Assembly (NCBI GenBank): GCA_009746045.1
Contig: RPFO01000934.1
Coordinates: 371,501 to 435,500, forward strand
Direction of reading: 5' to 3'
DNA from: Mesostigma viride
Lineage: Eukaryota > Streptophyta > Mesostigmatophyceae > Mesostigmatales > Mesostigmataceae
DNA: 64,000 bases
Numbering within the stretch: position 1 is the first letter of the stretch; every line of letters starts with the position of its first letter. The notes below the pieces were generated by a model, which searched no databases, was not told where the DNA came from, and was given only the letters and a program-made list of their open reading frames with translations. Made by a program: the position numbers and the translations under genes. Below, one piece after another: positions 29,501 to 36,128 of the stretch.

Positions 29501-32500
29501 ACAAGAATTACTTATGGGGGGTGCCCGCATCATGTCAATGCTCTATCTACAAGAATTACTTATGGGGGGTGCCCGCATCATGTCAATGCTCTATCTACAA
29601 GAATTACTTATGGGGGGTGCCCGCATCATGTCAATGCTCTATCTACAAGAATTACTTATGGGGGTGCCCGCATCATGTCAATGCTCTATCTACAAGAATT
29701 ACTTATGGGGGGTGCCCGCATCATGTCAATGCTCTATCTACAAGAATTACTTATGGGGGTGCCCGCCTCATGTCAATGCTCTATCTACAAGAATTACTTA
29801 TGGGGGGTGCCCGCATCATGTCAATGCTCTATCTACAAGGTGCCCGCCTCATGTCAATGCTCTATCTACAAGAATTACTTATGGGGGGTGCCCGCATCAT
29901 GTCAATGCTCTATCTACAAGAATTACTTATGGGGGGTGCCCGCATCATGTCAATGCTCTATCTACAAGAATTACTTATGGGGGGTGCCCGCATCATGTCA
30001 ATGCTCTATCTACAAGGTGCCCGCCTCATGTCAATGCTCTATCTACAAGGTGCCCGCCTCATGTCAATGCTCTATCTACAAGAATTACTTATGGGGGGTG
30101 CCCGCATCATGTCAATGCTCTATCTACAAGGTGCCCGCCTCATGTCAATGCTCTATCTACAAGAATTACTTATGGGGGTGCCCGCATCATGTCAATGCTC
30201 TATCTACAAGAATTACTTATGGGGGGTGCCCGCCTCATGTCAATGCTCTATCTACAAGAATTACTTATGGGGGGTGCCCGCATCATGTCAATGCTCTATC
30301 TACAAGAATTACTTATGGGGGGTGCCCGCATCATGTCAATGCTCTATCTACAAGAATTACTTATGGGGGTGCCCGCATCATGTCAATGCTCTATCTACAA
30401 GGTGCCCGCATCATGTCAATGCTCTATCTACAAGAATTACTTATGGGGGTGCCCGCATCATGTCAATGCTCTATCTACAAGAATTACTTATGGGGGTGCC
30501 CGCATCATGTCAATGCTCTATCTACAAGAATTACTTATGGGGGGTGCCCGCATCATGTCAATGCTCTATCTACAAGGTACCCGCCTCATGTCAATGCTCT
30601 ATCTACAAGGTGCCCGCCTCATGTCAATGCTCTATCTACAAGAATTACTTATGGGGGGTGCCCGCATCATGTCAATGCTCTATCTACAAGAATTACTTAT
30701 GGGGGTGCCCGCATCATGTCAATGCTCTATCTACAAGAATTACTTATGGGGGGTGCCCGCATCATGTCAATGCTCTATCTACAAGAATTACTTATGGGGG
30801 TGCCCGCATCATGTCAATGCTCTATCTACAAGAATTACTTATGGGGGGTGCCCGCATCATGTCAATGCTCTATCTACAAGGTGCCCGCCTCATGTCAATG
30901 CTCTATCTACAAGGTGCCCGCCTCATGTCAATGCTCTATCTACAAGAATTACTTATGGGGGGTGCCCGCATCATGTCAATGCTCTATCTACAAGGTGCCC
31001 GCCTCATGTCAATGCTCTATCTACAAGAATTACTTATGGGGGGTGCCCGCATCATGTCAATGCTCTATCTACAAGAATTACTTATGGGGGGTGCCCGCAT
31101 CATGTCAATGCTCTATCTACAAGAATTACTTATGGGGGGTGCCCGCATCATGTCAATGCTCTATCTACAAGGTGCCCGCCTCATGTCAATGCTCTATCTA
31201 CAAGGTGCCCGCCTCATGTCAATGCTCTATCTACAAGAATTACTTATGGGGGTGCCCGCATCATGTCAATGCTCTATCTACAAGGTGCCCGCCTCATGTC
31301 AATGCTCTATCTACAAGAATTACTTATGGGGGGTGCCCGCATCATGTCAATGCTCTATCTACAAGAATTACTTATGGGGGGTGCCCGCCTCATGTCAATG
31401 CTCTATCTACAAGAATTACTTATGGGGGGTGCCCGCATCATGACAATGCTCTATCTACAAGAATTACTTACTATCATTGTTGATTATCGACAAGAATTAC
31501 TTTCTATCATTGTTGATTATCGACAAGAATTACTTTCTATCATTATTTCTATCTACAAGAATTACTTTCTATCATTATTTCCATCTACAAGAATTACTTA
31601 CTATCATTATTTCTATCTACAAGAATTACTTACTATCATTATTTCTATCTACAAGAATTACTCACTATCATTATTTGCTAGTAATGCTGCATGGATCCAC
31701 GTTCATGGCCGCCGCCTCGCCTGCGTGAAAGTGTTCATCGCTATTGCTACAAATCTCCTTCTGTGGATCCTGCGTGCCAGCACGCTTCGTGTGTGAGCAC
31801 GGCGTGCAGGTCAAGGGCTTTCATGCGCTAATTCTTACTATCCAAGTGTCATTACTAATATTGCGTTGCACGGCTTCCATGCCCGGTGTGCAAGTGAAGG
31901 GCTCGGGGTATCGTTATTTATAGTGTTGTTGTTAATCTTGCATGGCTCTCCTATTTCAAGTGTTGTTGTTAATCTTGCATGGCTCTCCTATGTCAAGTGT
32001 TGTTGTTAATCTTGCATGGCTCTCCTATGTCAAGTGTTGTTGTTAATCTTGCATGGCTCTCCTCACGCCCGGTGCCCACGCAGGGCAAGGACGTGGAACA
32101 ATTGGACGAATACGCACTGGAGCAACTACTGGCGACGCAACGCATGGCCCTCGAGCGCACCGTCGCCGCGCAGGTGGGGAAGCGAGCGTGGCCTTGGGGC
32201 TTGGGGTATCAGTGCGGACAGCGCAGTGGGAAGGGAGCGTTCCCTTAGGCTATCCGTGATGCAGGTGGGTTTATAGTACTTTTTAAAAAACATTGGAACC
32301 CTCCCTTTCAGAACGCTCGCAACTTCATGGATGTTCTTTTCATCGCAACGAAAGTGAAATAGTTATCCTTTTGCGATGGATTCAAAAGCATGGCCTAGGT
32401 TAGCCATGATGGGGGGGGGGGGCCAACCGTGCAGGGGGCGCGAGAGTGTAGGCCTGGCAAGGATGCAGGGGGAGTGAAAGTCCGGGGAGGGCCAGAGTTC

Positions 32501-33887
32501 AAGGCAGGCAAGCATTGAAGCAATGTGCCACATGACAGTGGGTTGCCCTTTGAAAAGACTCGGTTTTCTCTGAATTTAGTTTAATCAACGCATGCGGGAA
32601 AGATAGGGCCGCTATGCCTTGGCCTTGATGTTCAAGGCTGTCTGCGACATAGGCTGACTAATTCGATCTGTACAAAGGGTTTCATGCTCGCCTGAATTTT
32701 CCTTGGATGACCCGGCTGTTTATAAGGGTCGCTGGCTCTTAATTAGTTGTCCGACAAATTTAATGTAGGTTTTATACGACTTGCTTGAAACAATTCGTAT
32801 TTGTTTGCACCGGCTGAGATTAGCTAGGAACCTGTAGGGTCGGCTGTCTGCTTAATGAATCTTTGTCTGATTGGTTTGTAGTGAGTCGTGGTTAATTATT
32901 GTGTTGTGGACTCGGACCGGGCCAAGGGGTCGAGGGGCGAGAATCATGTATGTCAGTCTTGAACAACCTTGTACGACTACCTGTACGGTTAACGCACTAG
33001 CCTGGGGGTGCGAGGCCACGTGGTTTGTAGTGGCGTTTTCAGCACTGTTCAGGCGCGTGACGCATGCCGGTGTTAGTTAATAGGATGATGTCAGCTCGTG
33101 TGTCGTTGGACCATGCCTTAAGCAAGCTAGGCCGGCAATGATCCGCTATTGTTTCTTTTCCCTCCCTCCCACCCTGGAGGCTTCTTGCTTCCACGTGCCG
33201 ATTGAGAAACCTTAAGGCCACTGTAACTGCTGCATTTGTGGCGGGGCTCCACTTATTGTATCAATCAAATGCTGGTCTTCTTGGGAGCTTGGTGATCTTA
33301 ATATCTTTCCTTGGTTGATTAAAAAGCTGAAGTTGACAAGTGCTTCTCTCCGTCAATTCTGTGATTCACTCACTTGCTTACCTCGCTGATTCACTCTGTG
33401 TATTCGCGTCTCGCTTCTTGTGTCTTTTCAAGTAGTTGATAAACTTAATCATTTATTTCAAGTATTCGTCTCTTGTGCCTTTTCGAGTATTTGATGAACC
33501 TTGTTGATGAAAGCTTTTGCTTCTTGTGTCTTTTCAACTTGCAAACGCCACTCAGGCGGCGCTGCGGCACCGCACGGAGCTGTCCCGCCTCCCCCAGACG
33601 CAGTCGACCCAGGAGGGCGCTGGCGTGTGCCTGAGCTGCCGCGACAAGGAGGCGGGTGTTCTGTTCCTGCCGTGTCGCCACTTCTGTGGTATGCAATAGC
33701 ACTGCCATGTTTGCTAGATACTTACACGGTCCTTAATGGTAGCTTAGGGCACAGGCGTGCTCTTCCTGCCATGTTGTCTATGGTAGGTGCTAACATGTGT
33801 GGTTGCCGGACCACTTGGCCCCATATTACTTGGTCCCATATTACTAACTTTAAGAACAGTAGTATCACTGTCATGGTATTCGCCCCC

Positions 33888-33935
<48 letters not shown>

Positions 33936-34707
33936 CCCCGGCTATGGGCTTGCGAGGTATTAGAACGACCTCTGCCCTTAAACAGAACACTGCCATCAAA
34001 CACAACACGCGAGTAAAGTGCTGGCATGTGTGCCGTGTGATACGCACTCCCTTCTGGGACGTGCTTGCCGGAGGATTACACATTACCTGATAGCGTATCA
34101 TAGTGACATTCGTAGTAACGATCATAACACTTAGCAAACGAGCACCATGCCTGTTGGCAAAGCCCAGCTGCGGGCATCCTTCTTGGCTGACCTTGCCACA
34201 CAACTGCCAGCACTACCTGTTGTTTGGTCATCCCTCCAATGCCATGTGGCAGTGCATTCTCACCATCGCTCATATCAGCCTCTTGTACAAAGCTCATGCA
34301 TGTGGCGGCAGGGTCAGCCGGCTGGCTGGTCAGCAATGTATGAGCGTCCAAAATCTACCAGCATGTGATGTATCCCAACTCATGTCTTGCATGGATGCGT
34401 ACAAAGTTGAATGAGGAAAGTCAAGGATCAACCACTGAAGTTGGTGGCCCGAGTAGCTTTAAAAGGCGCGCAATCATCACTGTGTCTCCTCGTCCAATCT
34501 GTTACCTGGCATGTGCAAACTAATGCCTTTGTTTCCTCGCCCACAGTGTGGCCTGAAGAAAACAGTGTGCCAACCATCATTTCATCTCCTCACGCTCTGT
34601 GTTGCCGCCACCTGGCAGTGTGTGAGGACTGCTCGGTGTTGCTGGAGGAATGCCCGCTCTGCCAGTCGGCCGTCTCCCAGAGAGTGCTCACCAACGACTT
34701 GAGCTAG
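169..34707 (+). CDS. KIN7: Kinesin-7 motor protein with C-terminal RING finger (spliced, 5' partial)
   Basis: This is a plus-end-directed microtubule motor of the plant KIN-7 type that also carries a RING zinc finger, usually an E3 ubiquitin ligase module. Twenty-five exons joined at GT-AG sites keep one open frame of 919 codons including the stop; land-plant relatives are about 1,050 residues, so a short N-terminal part lies upstream. In order the exons give the motor core (P-loop in exon 3, switch I NEVSSRSH in exon 8, switch II DLAGSES in exon 10, [10 protein letters not shown] in exon 11), the KIN-7 neck and first coiled coil (exons 12-14, LKKLILVST), an acidic Ser-rich stretch (exon 17), stalk coiled coils (18-23) and a C3HC4-like RING (24-25). 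No frameshift was seen, so the gene looks functional. Exons 15 and 16 are less certain, and small exons may be missed. Confidence 0.95.
323..774. mobile_element. Candidate MITE with ~35-bp imperfect inverted ends
   Basis: The left end GGTGCCTTCCGCGCTGGGTG is matched in inverse by the right end (read as GGGGCCTTCCACGCTGGGTT), and both ends then reach CCAATTTT. The motif CCTTCCACGCTGG recurs near 388 and 428 as subterminal repeats. No transposase frame is present and no clear target duplication was found. Confidence 0.5.
859..965 (+). repeat. ~40-bp tandem repeat, about 3 copies
   Basis: The phrase GGACTACATGGCT(A/T)C recurs at about 871, 913 and 946 in intron 1. Confidence 0.6.
1801..2217 (+). 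repeat. 39-bp minisatellite, ~11 copies
   Basis: ATGCTCGATTCCCATG recurs every 39 bp from 1801. Because 39 is divisible by three and the unit lacks stops, long frames appear on both strands, but the array lies in intron 1 and ends just before exon 2. Confidence 0.95.
2239..2328 (+). CDS. Kinesin exon 2
   Basis: It encodes [19 protein letters not shown] then [12 protein letters not shown], the segment before the P-loop. Phase 1 in and phase 1 out give YAY-D across the junction. The donor is gtgagg. Confidence 0.92.
2404..2587 (+). repeat. (TGGGG)n array followed by a 30-G run
   Basis: About 31 pentamers run straight into an unbroken G30 tract at 2558-2587. It is G-rich on the sense strand of the gene and could form G-quadruplexes. 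It lies inside intron 2. Confidence 0.97.
2936..3345 (+). repeat. 18-bp minisatellite, ~22 copies
   Basis: Units of the form TCCTAGTATAGTGTKGCR repeat with point variants inside intron 2. Confidence 0.93.
3666..3718 (+). CDS. Kinesin exon 3 (P-loop)
   Basis: It encodes [17 protein letters not shown], the Walker A nucleotide-binding loop (GxxxxGKT). The donor gtaggc is followed about 30 bp later by a second ATGCAGgtaggc copy. Confidence 0.97.
4023..4938 (+). other. Rest of intron 3, nothing recognised
   Basis: No coding similarity or inverted repeat was found. The 3' half is a T/C-rich polypyrimidine stretch (about 4580-4900). Confidence 0.6.
4939..5004 (+). CDS. Kinesin exon 4
   Basis: Twenty-two codons, [17 protein letters not shown] then RIIQD, follow the P-loop as in other kinesin-7 motors. 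Phase 0 at both ends. Confidence 0.95.
5903..5956 (+). CDS. Kinesin exon 5
   Basis: Eighteen codons, [18 protein letters not shown], include the conserved SYMEIYNE strand of the motor. Phase 0. Its 3' end is copied several times downstream. Confidence 0.96.
5957..6345 (+). repeat. Serial echoes of exon 5 3' end in intron 5
   Basis: ATCTACAACGAG plus a donor-like sequence recurs at 6019, and more weakly at 6094, 6263 and 6330, with the first two copies in a 74-75 bp tandem repeat. These are decayed copies of the exon end. Confidence 0.85.
7268..7327 (+). CDS. Kinesin exon 6
   Basis: Twenty codons, [20 protein letters not shown], continue directly from MEIYNE. The donor gtgggt is the first unit of a GGGT array. 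Confidence 0.96.
7327..7463 (+). repeat. (GGGT)n array
   Basis: A pure tetranucleotide array of about 34 copies begins at the donor of exon 6, so it may have grown from the splice site itself. Confidence 0.97.
7914..7995 (+). CDS. Kinesin exon 7
   Basis: It encodes [19 protein letters not shown] then LSLIKAGE and leaves in phase 1. The last ~50 bp plus the donor are the unit of a 90-bp tandem repeat that follows and stays in frame. Confidence 0.95.
7932..8346 (+). repeat. 90-bp tandem repeat of exon 7 with its donor, 5 copies
   Basis: The second half of exon 7 plus gtgagg and 38 bp of intron repeats at exactly 90 bp (7951, 8041, 8131, 8221, 8311). Copies are almost identical. Because 90 is 30 codons and no stop intervenes, the frame of exon 7 stays open through all copies to 8429. 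The last copy has lost the GCGGGGGAA stretch before the donor. Confidence 0.97.
8959..9026 (+). CDS. Kinesin exon 8 (switch I)
   Basis: It encodes [20 protein letters not shown], containing the switch I motif (NxxSSRSH) that senses the nucleotide gamma-phosphate. It joins exon 7 in phase 1 to give [11 protein letters not shown]. Confidence 0.97.
9726..9794 (+). CDS. Kinesin exon 9
   Basis: Twenty-three codons, [20 protein letters not shown] then SQL, lead into the switch II strand. Phase 0. It follows a C-rich polypyrimidine intron end at 9560-9720. Confidence 0.9.
9965..10556 (+). repeat. ~55-60 bp minisatellite in intron 9
   Basis: Units containing CCATCTATAACTATTGGTGG and GCATGTATGTTGATGATATC repeat about eleven times with indels. 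Confidence 0.9.
10663..10785 (+). repeat. Echoes of exon 10 acceptor
   Basis: CAGAGCCTGATCGACCT, the acceptor and first bases of exon 10, occurs at 10767, and a weaker copy (cacAGCCTGATGGACG) at 10662, both upstream of the true exon at 10860. Confidence 0.85.
10860..10964 (+). CDS. Kinesin exon 10 (switch II)
   Basis: Thirty-five codons include [11 protein letters not shown] (switch II) and [12 protein letters not shown] (the relay helix region). Both ends are echoed in the flanking introns. Confidence 0.97.
11085..11385 (+). repeat. Echoes of exon 10 donor
   Basis: The end of exon 10 (CTGACGCTCGGCACGgtgagc) recurs as GCTCAGCACGgtgagt near 11097 and as CTGGCGCTCGGCGCGgtgag near 11350. Confidence 0.85.
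11401..11478 (+). repeat. 7-bp (CACCTGG) array
   Basis: About eleven copies in intron 10, C-rich on the sense strand, unlike most arrays in this gene. Confidence 0.95.
11640..11744 (+). CDS. Kinesin exon 11
   Basis: Thirty-five codons carry [20 protein letters not shown], the conserved microtubule-binding loop region of the motor. Phase 0. Confidence 0.97.
12726..12837 (+). repeat. Echoes of exon 12 acceptor
   Basis: GCCAGATGGTG, the acceptor and first codons of exon 12, occurs twice upstream at 12728 and 12821. Confidence 0.75.
12896..13003 (+). CDS. Kinesin exon 12 (end of motor, neck start)
   Basis: Thirty-six codons include [20 protein letters not shown] then ARAKKIE, the last strand and helix of the motor and the neck linker start. 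Acceptor and 3' end are both copied in the adjacent introns. Confidence 0.97.
13078..13234 (+). repeat. Echoes of exon 12 3' end
   Basis: CGCTCAAGTTTGCGGCGCAC and on to GAAGAGCGAGgtgagg (about 13090-13150) is a decayed copy of the exon 12 end, still readable as [19 protein letters not shown] shorter copy ends at 13230. Confidence 0.9.
13532..13675 (+). CDS. Kinesin exon 13 (neck coiled coil)
   Basis: Forty-eight codons begin [20 protein letters not shown], the KIN-7 neck signature, and continue as a Gln/Leu-rich coiled coil before a PPPAQRGD linker. Confidence 0.96.
13731..13777 (+). repeat. Echo of exon 13 3' end
   Basis: GTGACCACAGCGCGGTGGT and AAGCAGAAAG repeat the end of exon 13, about 100 bp downstream of the original. 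Confidence 0.9.
13957..14222 (+). repeat. 8-bp GGGGTCTT then (GGGCTGGC)n arrays
   Basis: Four to five 8-bp GGGGTCTT units give way to about 28 units of GGGCTGGC with variants. Strongly G-rich on the sense strand, in intron 13. Confidence 0.95.
14496..14618 (+). CDS. Kinesin exon 14
   Basis: Forty-one codons: a charged helix, then [17 protein letters not shown], which matches the conserved LTKLILVST block of RING-type KIN-7 proteins. Its 3' end and donor recur three times downstream. Confidence 0.93.
14655..14905 (+). repeat. 93-bp echoes of exon 14 end, 3 extra copies
   Basis: AAGAAGCTTATCCTGGTGTC plus the donor region recurs at 14664, 14756 and 14849 (period 92-93), following the original at 14571. 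Stops lie in the intronic part. A weaker copy of the exon 14 acceptor lies upstream at about 14375-14415. Confidence 0.93.
15247..15291 (+). CDS. Kinesin exon 15 (probable)
   Basis: Fifteen codons, [15 protein letters not shown], between a good acceptor and gtgagt donor, phase 0. The Ser-rich sequence fits the weakly conserved linker here, so support is from splice signals and frame only. Confidence 0.6.
15407..15575 (+). repeat. ~81-bp tandem duplication in intron 15
   Basis: AGCATGCAAAACCAGCCATG and what follows occurs twice (about 15408 and 15491). Confidence 0.9.
16146..16217 (+). CDS. Kinesin exon 16 (probable)
   Basis: Twenty-four codons, [20 protein letters not shown] then GYLK, between cacag and gtaggc, phase 0. 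Basic and Ala-rich; no strong family match. Confidence 0.62.
16218..17418 (+). other. Intron 16, little recognised
   Basis: No coding similarity apart from a weak echo of the exon 17 acceptor (GGTGCCAGACCGC near 17300). Confidence 0.5.
17419..17676 (+). CDS. Kinesin exon 17 (acidic, Ser-rich linker)
   Basis: Eighty-six codons rich in Ser, Pro and acidic residues, ending [14 protein letters not shown]. The codon bias matches the other exons. The 3' end is copied at about 17725 and 17862, the latter a 14-codon open block with its own AG and GT. Confidence 0.8.
17725..17910 (+). repeat. Echoes of exon 17 3' end
   Basis: GACTCTGATGAGG (near 17729) and GAGGACTCGAATGAGGACTT (near 17865) copy the [10 protein letters not shown] codons. 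The second is open for 14 codons with acceptor and gttagt donor, so it could be a real extra exon. Confidence 0.75.
18633..18705 (+). repeat. 19-bp repeat, 4 copies
   Basis: TCCCTAGTTATTCGCAGTA repeats in intron 17. Confidence 0.93.
18823..18989. mobile_element. Hairpin/MITE with perfect 25-bp inverted ends
   Basis: GGCGGAGCCAATTTTCGGAA and its next five bases at 18823-18847 are exactly complemented at 18965-18989. About 117 bp lie between, including a CCAT run. No target duplication is obvious. Confidence 0.75.
19114..19296 (+). CDS. Kinesin exon 18 (stalk coiled coil)
   Basis: Sixty-one codons including [19 protein letters not shown], aligning with the DQIDLLVEQVKMLAGEI block of plant RING-type KIN-7. 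A Gly/Ala stretch follows to the gtgggt donor. Confidence 0.92.
19381..19580 (+). repeat. Echoes of exon 18 3' end
   Basis: CAGGACGACgtgggt (about 19401) and AAAGGATGGCCACTCTGGGG then GGATGTTGTGCGTGG (about 19538) resemble the end of exon 18 with its donor. Confidence 0.75.
20113..23628 (+). repeat. 9-bp satellite (GGAATGGGT)n, ~390 copies
   Basis: A 3.5 kb array fills most of intron 18. Variants form blocks: GGAATGGTT at both outer edges, a short GGAATCGTT block (about 20456-20510), several long GGAACGGGT blocks (about 21456-21776, 22622-22904, 23060-23130, 23180-23508), paired or quadruple GGTC units (about 20880, 22098, 22573), and GGAATGGGT elsewhere. Nine bp is three codons with no stop in five frames, so frames over 1,100 codons arise that are not genes. 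Confidence 0.98.
23899..24015 (+). CDS. Kinesin exon 19 (coiled coil)
   Basis: Thirty-nine codons, with [20 protein letters not shown] as a heptad-rich helix resembling the family's second coiled coil. It follows the 3.5 kb 9-bp array in the preceding intron. Confidence 0.92.
24211..24319 (+). repeat. (AGG)36 trinucleotide array
   Basis: A pure purine tract on the sense strand in intron 19. Confidence 0.98.
24775..24895 (+). repeat. Echoes of exon 20 5' end
   Basis: CAATGGACTGGCTAAGAGCT (about 24774) and GATGGTTGACCGGCTACGAA (about 24866) resemble cagATGATAGACCGGCTGCGG at the exon start. Confidence 0.7.
24957..25055 (+). CDS. Kinesin exon 20 (coiled coil)
   Basis: Thirty-three codons; [20 protein letters not shown] matches the EKSFELEIKSADNxILQEQL block of plant relatives. 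Both ends are echoed repeatedly in the flanking introns. Confidence 0.92.
25085..25310 (+). repeat. Echoes of exon 20 3' end
   Basis: ACTTTCTGCAGGAGCGTATG then GTCCTCCTGGTAAGG (about 25139) and weaker copies near 25086 and 25279 repeat the exon end and its CCCCATCGCCT intron tail. Confidence 0.85.
25785..25895 (+). CDS. Kinesin exon 21
   Basis: Thirty-seven codons: [20 protein letters not shown] (coiled coil) then a SPHSPRSPQ tail. Phase 0. Confidence 0.88.
25917..26036 (+). repeat. Echoes of exon 21 3' end
   Basis: TGCAGCCCGCAGgtgagggg (about 25933) repeats the exon end and donor exactly; TCTGCAGTACGAAGgtaagg (26014) is a weaker one. Confidence 0.8.
26036..27043 (+). other. Intron 21, nothing recognised
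   Basis: Only a short duplicated phrase, CCAATATCCTATMATRCTAT, near 26770 and 26830 was noted. Confidence 0.5.
27044..27385 (+). CDS. Kinesin exon 22
   Basis: One hundred and fourteen codons: a charged helix at the start ([20 protein letters not shown]), a Gly-rich middle, and a terminal coiled coil ([20 protein letters not shown]). It is the longest exon. Confidence 0.88.
27731..31470 (+). repeat. 3.7 kb minisatellite, ~80 units of 48, 47 and 33 bp
   Basis: Each unit starts TGCCCGC(A/C)TCATGTCAAT and ends either after AAGAATTACTTATGGGGGG (48 bp), with one G fewer (47 bp), or directly after CTACAAGG (33 bp). The C variant is found mostly next to short units. It fills intron 22. All three frames lack stops, producing frames over 1,200 codons that are artefacts. 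Confidence 0.98.
31470..31680 (+). repeat. Derived repeat edge (CAAGAATTACT units)
   Basis: The array decays into units of CAAGAATTACTTTCTATCAT with GTTGATTATCGA or TATTTCTATCTA spacers, about seven copies. Confidence 0.93.
31790..31915 (+). repeat. Echoes of exon 23 acceptor
   Basis: GCACGGCGTGCAGGTCAAGG (31798) and CCCGGTGTGCAAGTGAAGGG (31882) resemble CCCGGTGCCCACGCAGGGCA at the true acceptor. Confidence 0.65.
31921..32062 (+). repeat. 37-bp tandem repeat, ~4 copies
   Basis: GTTGTTGTTAATCTTGCATG and GCTCTCCTATGTCAAGT repeat up to the exon 23 acceptor. Confidence 0.95.
32084..32173 (+). CDS. Kinesin exon 23
   Basis: Thirty codons, [20 protein letters not shown] then [10 protein letters not shown], a helix shortly before the RING. 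Phase 0. Confidence 0.88.
32174..33555 (+). other. Intron 23, nothing recognised
   Basis: A G12 run lies at about 32411. The 3' part is T-rich. A weak echo of exon 23 occurs just after the donor (to about 32270). Confidence 0.5.
33556..33688 (+). CDS. Kinesin exon 24 (RING finger, first half)
   Basis: It encodes a short helix and then [20 protein letters not shown], the first Cys pair and the Cys-His-Cys centre of the RING. It leaves in phase 1. Confidence 0.96.
33747..33790 (+). repeat. Echo of exon 24 3' end
   Basis: GCGTGCTCTTCCTGCCATGT then TGTCTATGgtagg mirrors GTTCTGTTCCTGCCGTGTCG...TTCTGTGgtatg, a decayed copy of the RING half-exon with donor. Confidence 0.85.
33888..33935 (+). repeat. 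Poly-C tract (>40 C)
   Basis: A nearly pure C run in intron 24, the opposite strand bias to most arrays in this gene. Confidence 0.97.
34619..34707 (+). CDS. Kinesin exon 25 (RING finger, second half and stop)
   Basis: It supplies [19 protein letters not shown], the remaining zinc ligands, and ends NDLS-stop. Joined in phase 1 it gives C-RHF-C-V-C-ED-C...C-PL-C, the arrangement of plant KIN-7 RING domains. Confidence 0.95.
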
Positions 34708-36128
34708 CCGCACCTGCATGGATGCCAGTAGACAATTGCAGCCAACACAGGTAAGCAGTAACATGGTACTCTCATCGATGATGACACTAGTCGCTCGACC
34801 GATATAAGTCTTGCTCCCATCTTTGCAGCACCTCTTCGCGAGTTGCAGCGTCTACTCAGTAAAGGCTGATTAATATACTAGCGGTGACCTAGAATGGCAA
34901 TTAAGCTGTGCGTTGAGACCTCTTTAAATGAGAAGCAGTTGAAGACGCGAGCGCATGCTTACCTTTTTGCACTCGATCAGGAAAAGCATAGTTGAGAAGG
35001 AGCACCAGCACCAGCCCTCCGACCTACCACGAGATCTAGACACAGCAGAAGACTTGGCAAGTGATAGGCGAAAGGTTGGTCAGTGCTAAGCTTGAAAGCC
35101 GGCATGGAAGTGATGAGCACTTTCGCTGGCACTCTTTTAGAGCAATATTCTCTGATACCATATTCTGGGCCTGATTATTGCCGTGTTCTTTCTGTTGCCC
35201 TCGCTGCTGTGATTGCCACGATGGTTTATACAAATGGGCCCCTTACGGGTCCAGAACACAAAGGCTGCATGGACATCAACCAAGTATGACCTGGCAGCAG
35301 GCAACGACAAGCATCGAGGAGTCCTTGGTCAGCGAAGATTTGCATGACGCAGCAGCCTCTCGTTGCTTCTAAATGTGGCAAATTTTCAAGGCTACACGGC
35401 CCACCAGTTTGCTTGGGGTTGACAATGAGGATTCTTTATTAAACTCATCACTTGCACACATTCTTTCCTTGGGGGCTTTCCTGGCATGTGCCTGCCTGAA
35501 CTTAGAAAGCATGTGAGAGGGAAAGCCCATTTCCAACATAACAAACATTCTTTGTGGTTGTTCCTCAATAAGCGCCAGCACATAGCACCAGAGCTCAAAC
35601 AGGTGAGGCATTGCACAAGCTGTGGGCAACCCACCTGTGGGCAAGCCACCTCCCCCCAAGCGGAGGAGGCGTTTTGATGAGTAGTGTAGTTAGGATTTTC
35701 TAGATAGAGTTAGGATAGTTCGATCACGCGGCTTCCTCCACCCCATCCATCATGAAATATGTGCTACATGACCTCCCCACGGAGGCATGTTATAATTTAA
35801 TTTAATTTAATTAATTGCACAAGCTATGTCTGCAGATGCGGGTAAATAAATTATTAATTAATTAGTTAGTTAATGCAGATCTGCGGGAAGAGAGAGAGGT
35901 AAACTTCGCTTGGAACAATCCAATAGTAAACTTGAATTCAGGTAAGTGGACCATGGAGCATATGCGCTCATGAATATCCAGTGATCTACGCTGGCAGTGA
36001 TGCTGGTAGTTCAATGCTAACTTTCATTACCACTGTCCGAAAACAAAGGTTCCCCTGATGATCCTGCGAACTATGCTGTACAGAAACAAATATTCTTCTG
36101 ACGACTGGCCTGCGAAGTACCGAGGCGT
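34708..36128. other. 3' flank of kinesin and intergenic DNA
   Basis: A possible 3'-UTR intron starts at cacaggtaagc (34746-34756). AT-rich repeats (TTTAATTTAATTTAATTAAT) lie near 35797 and TTAATTAATTAGTTAGTTAA near 35855. No gene recognised. Confidence 0.5.

Noticed and set aside
27731-31470. CRISPR-like array
   Set aside because: Units are contiguous repeats without unique spacers, in a eukaryotic intron.
27641-31796. Frames up to 1,364 codons with repeated [10 protein letters not shown]-type sequence
   Set aside because: Stop-free minisatellite in an intron; all three frames are open and unit lengths of 47 bp scramble any one frame.
35369-35659. 96-codon minus-strand frame as a small gene
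   Set aside because: No recognisable family, no splice or promoter support, and other frames overlap it equally.
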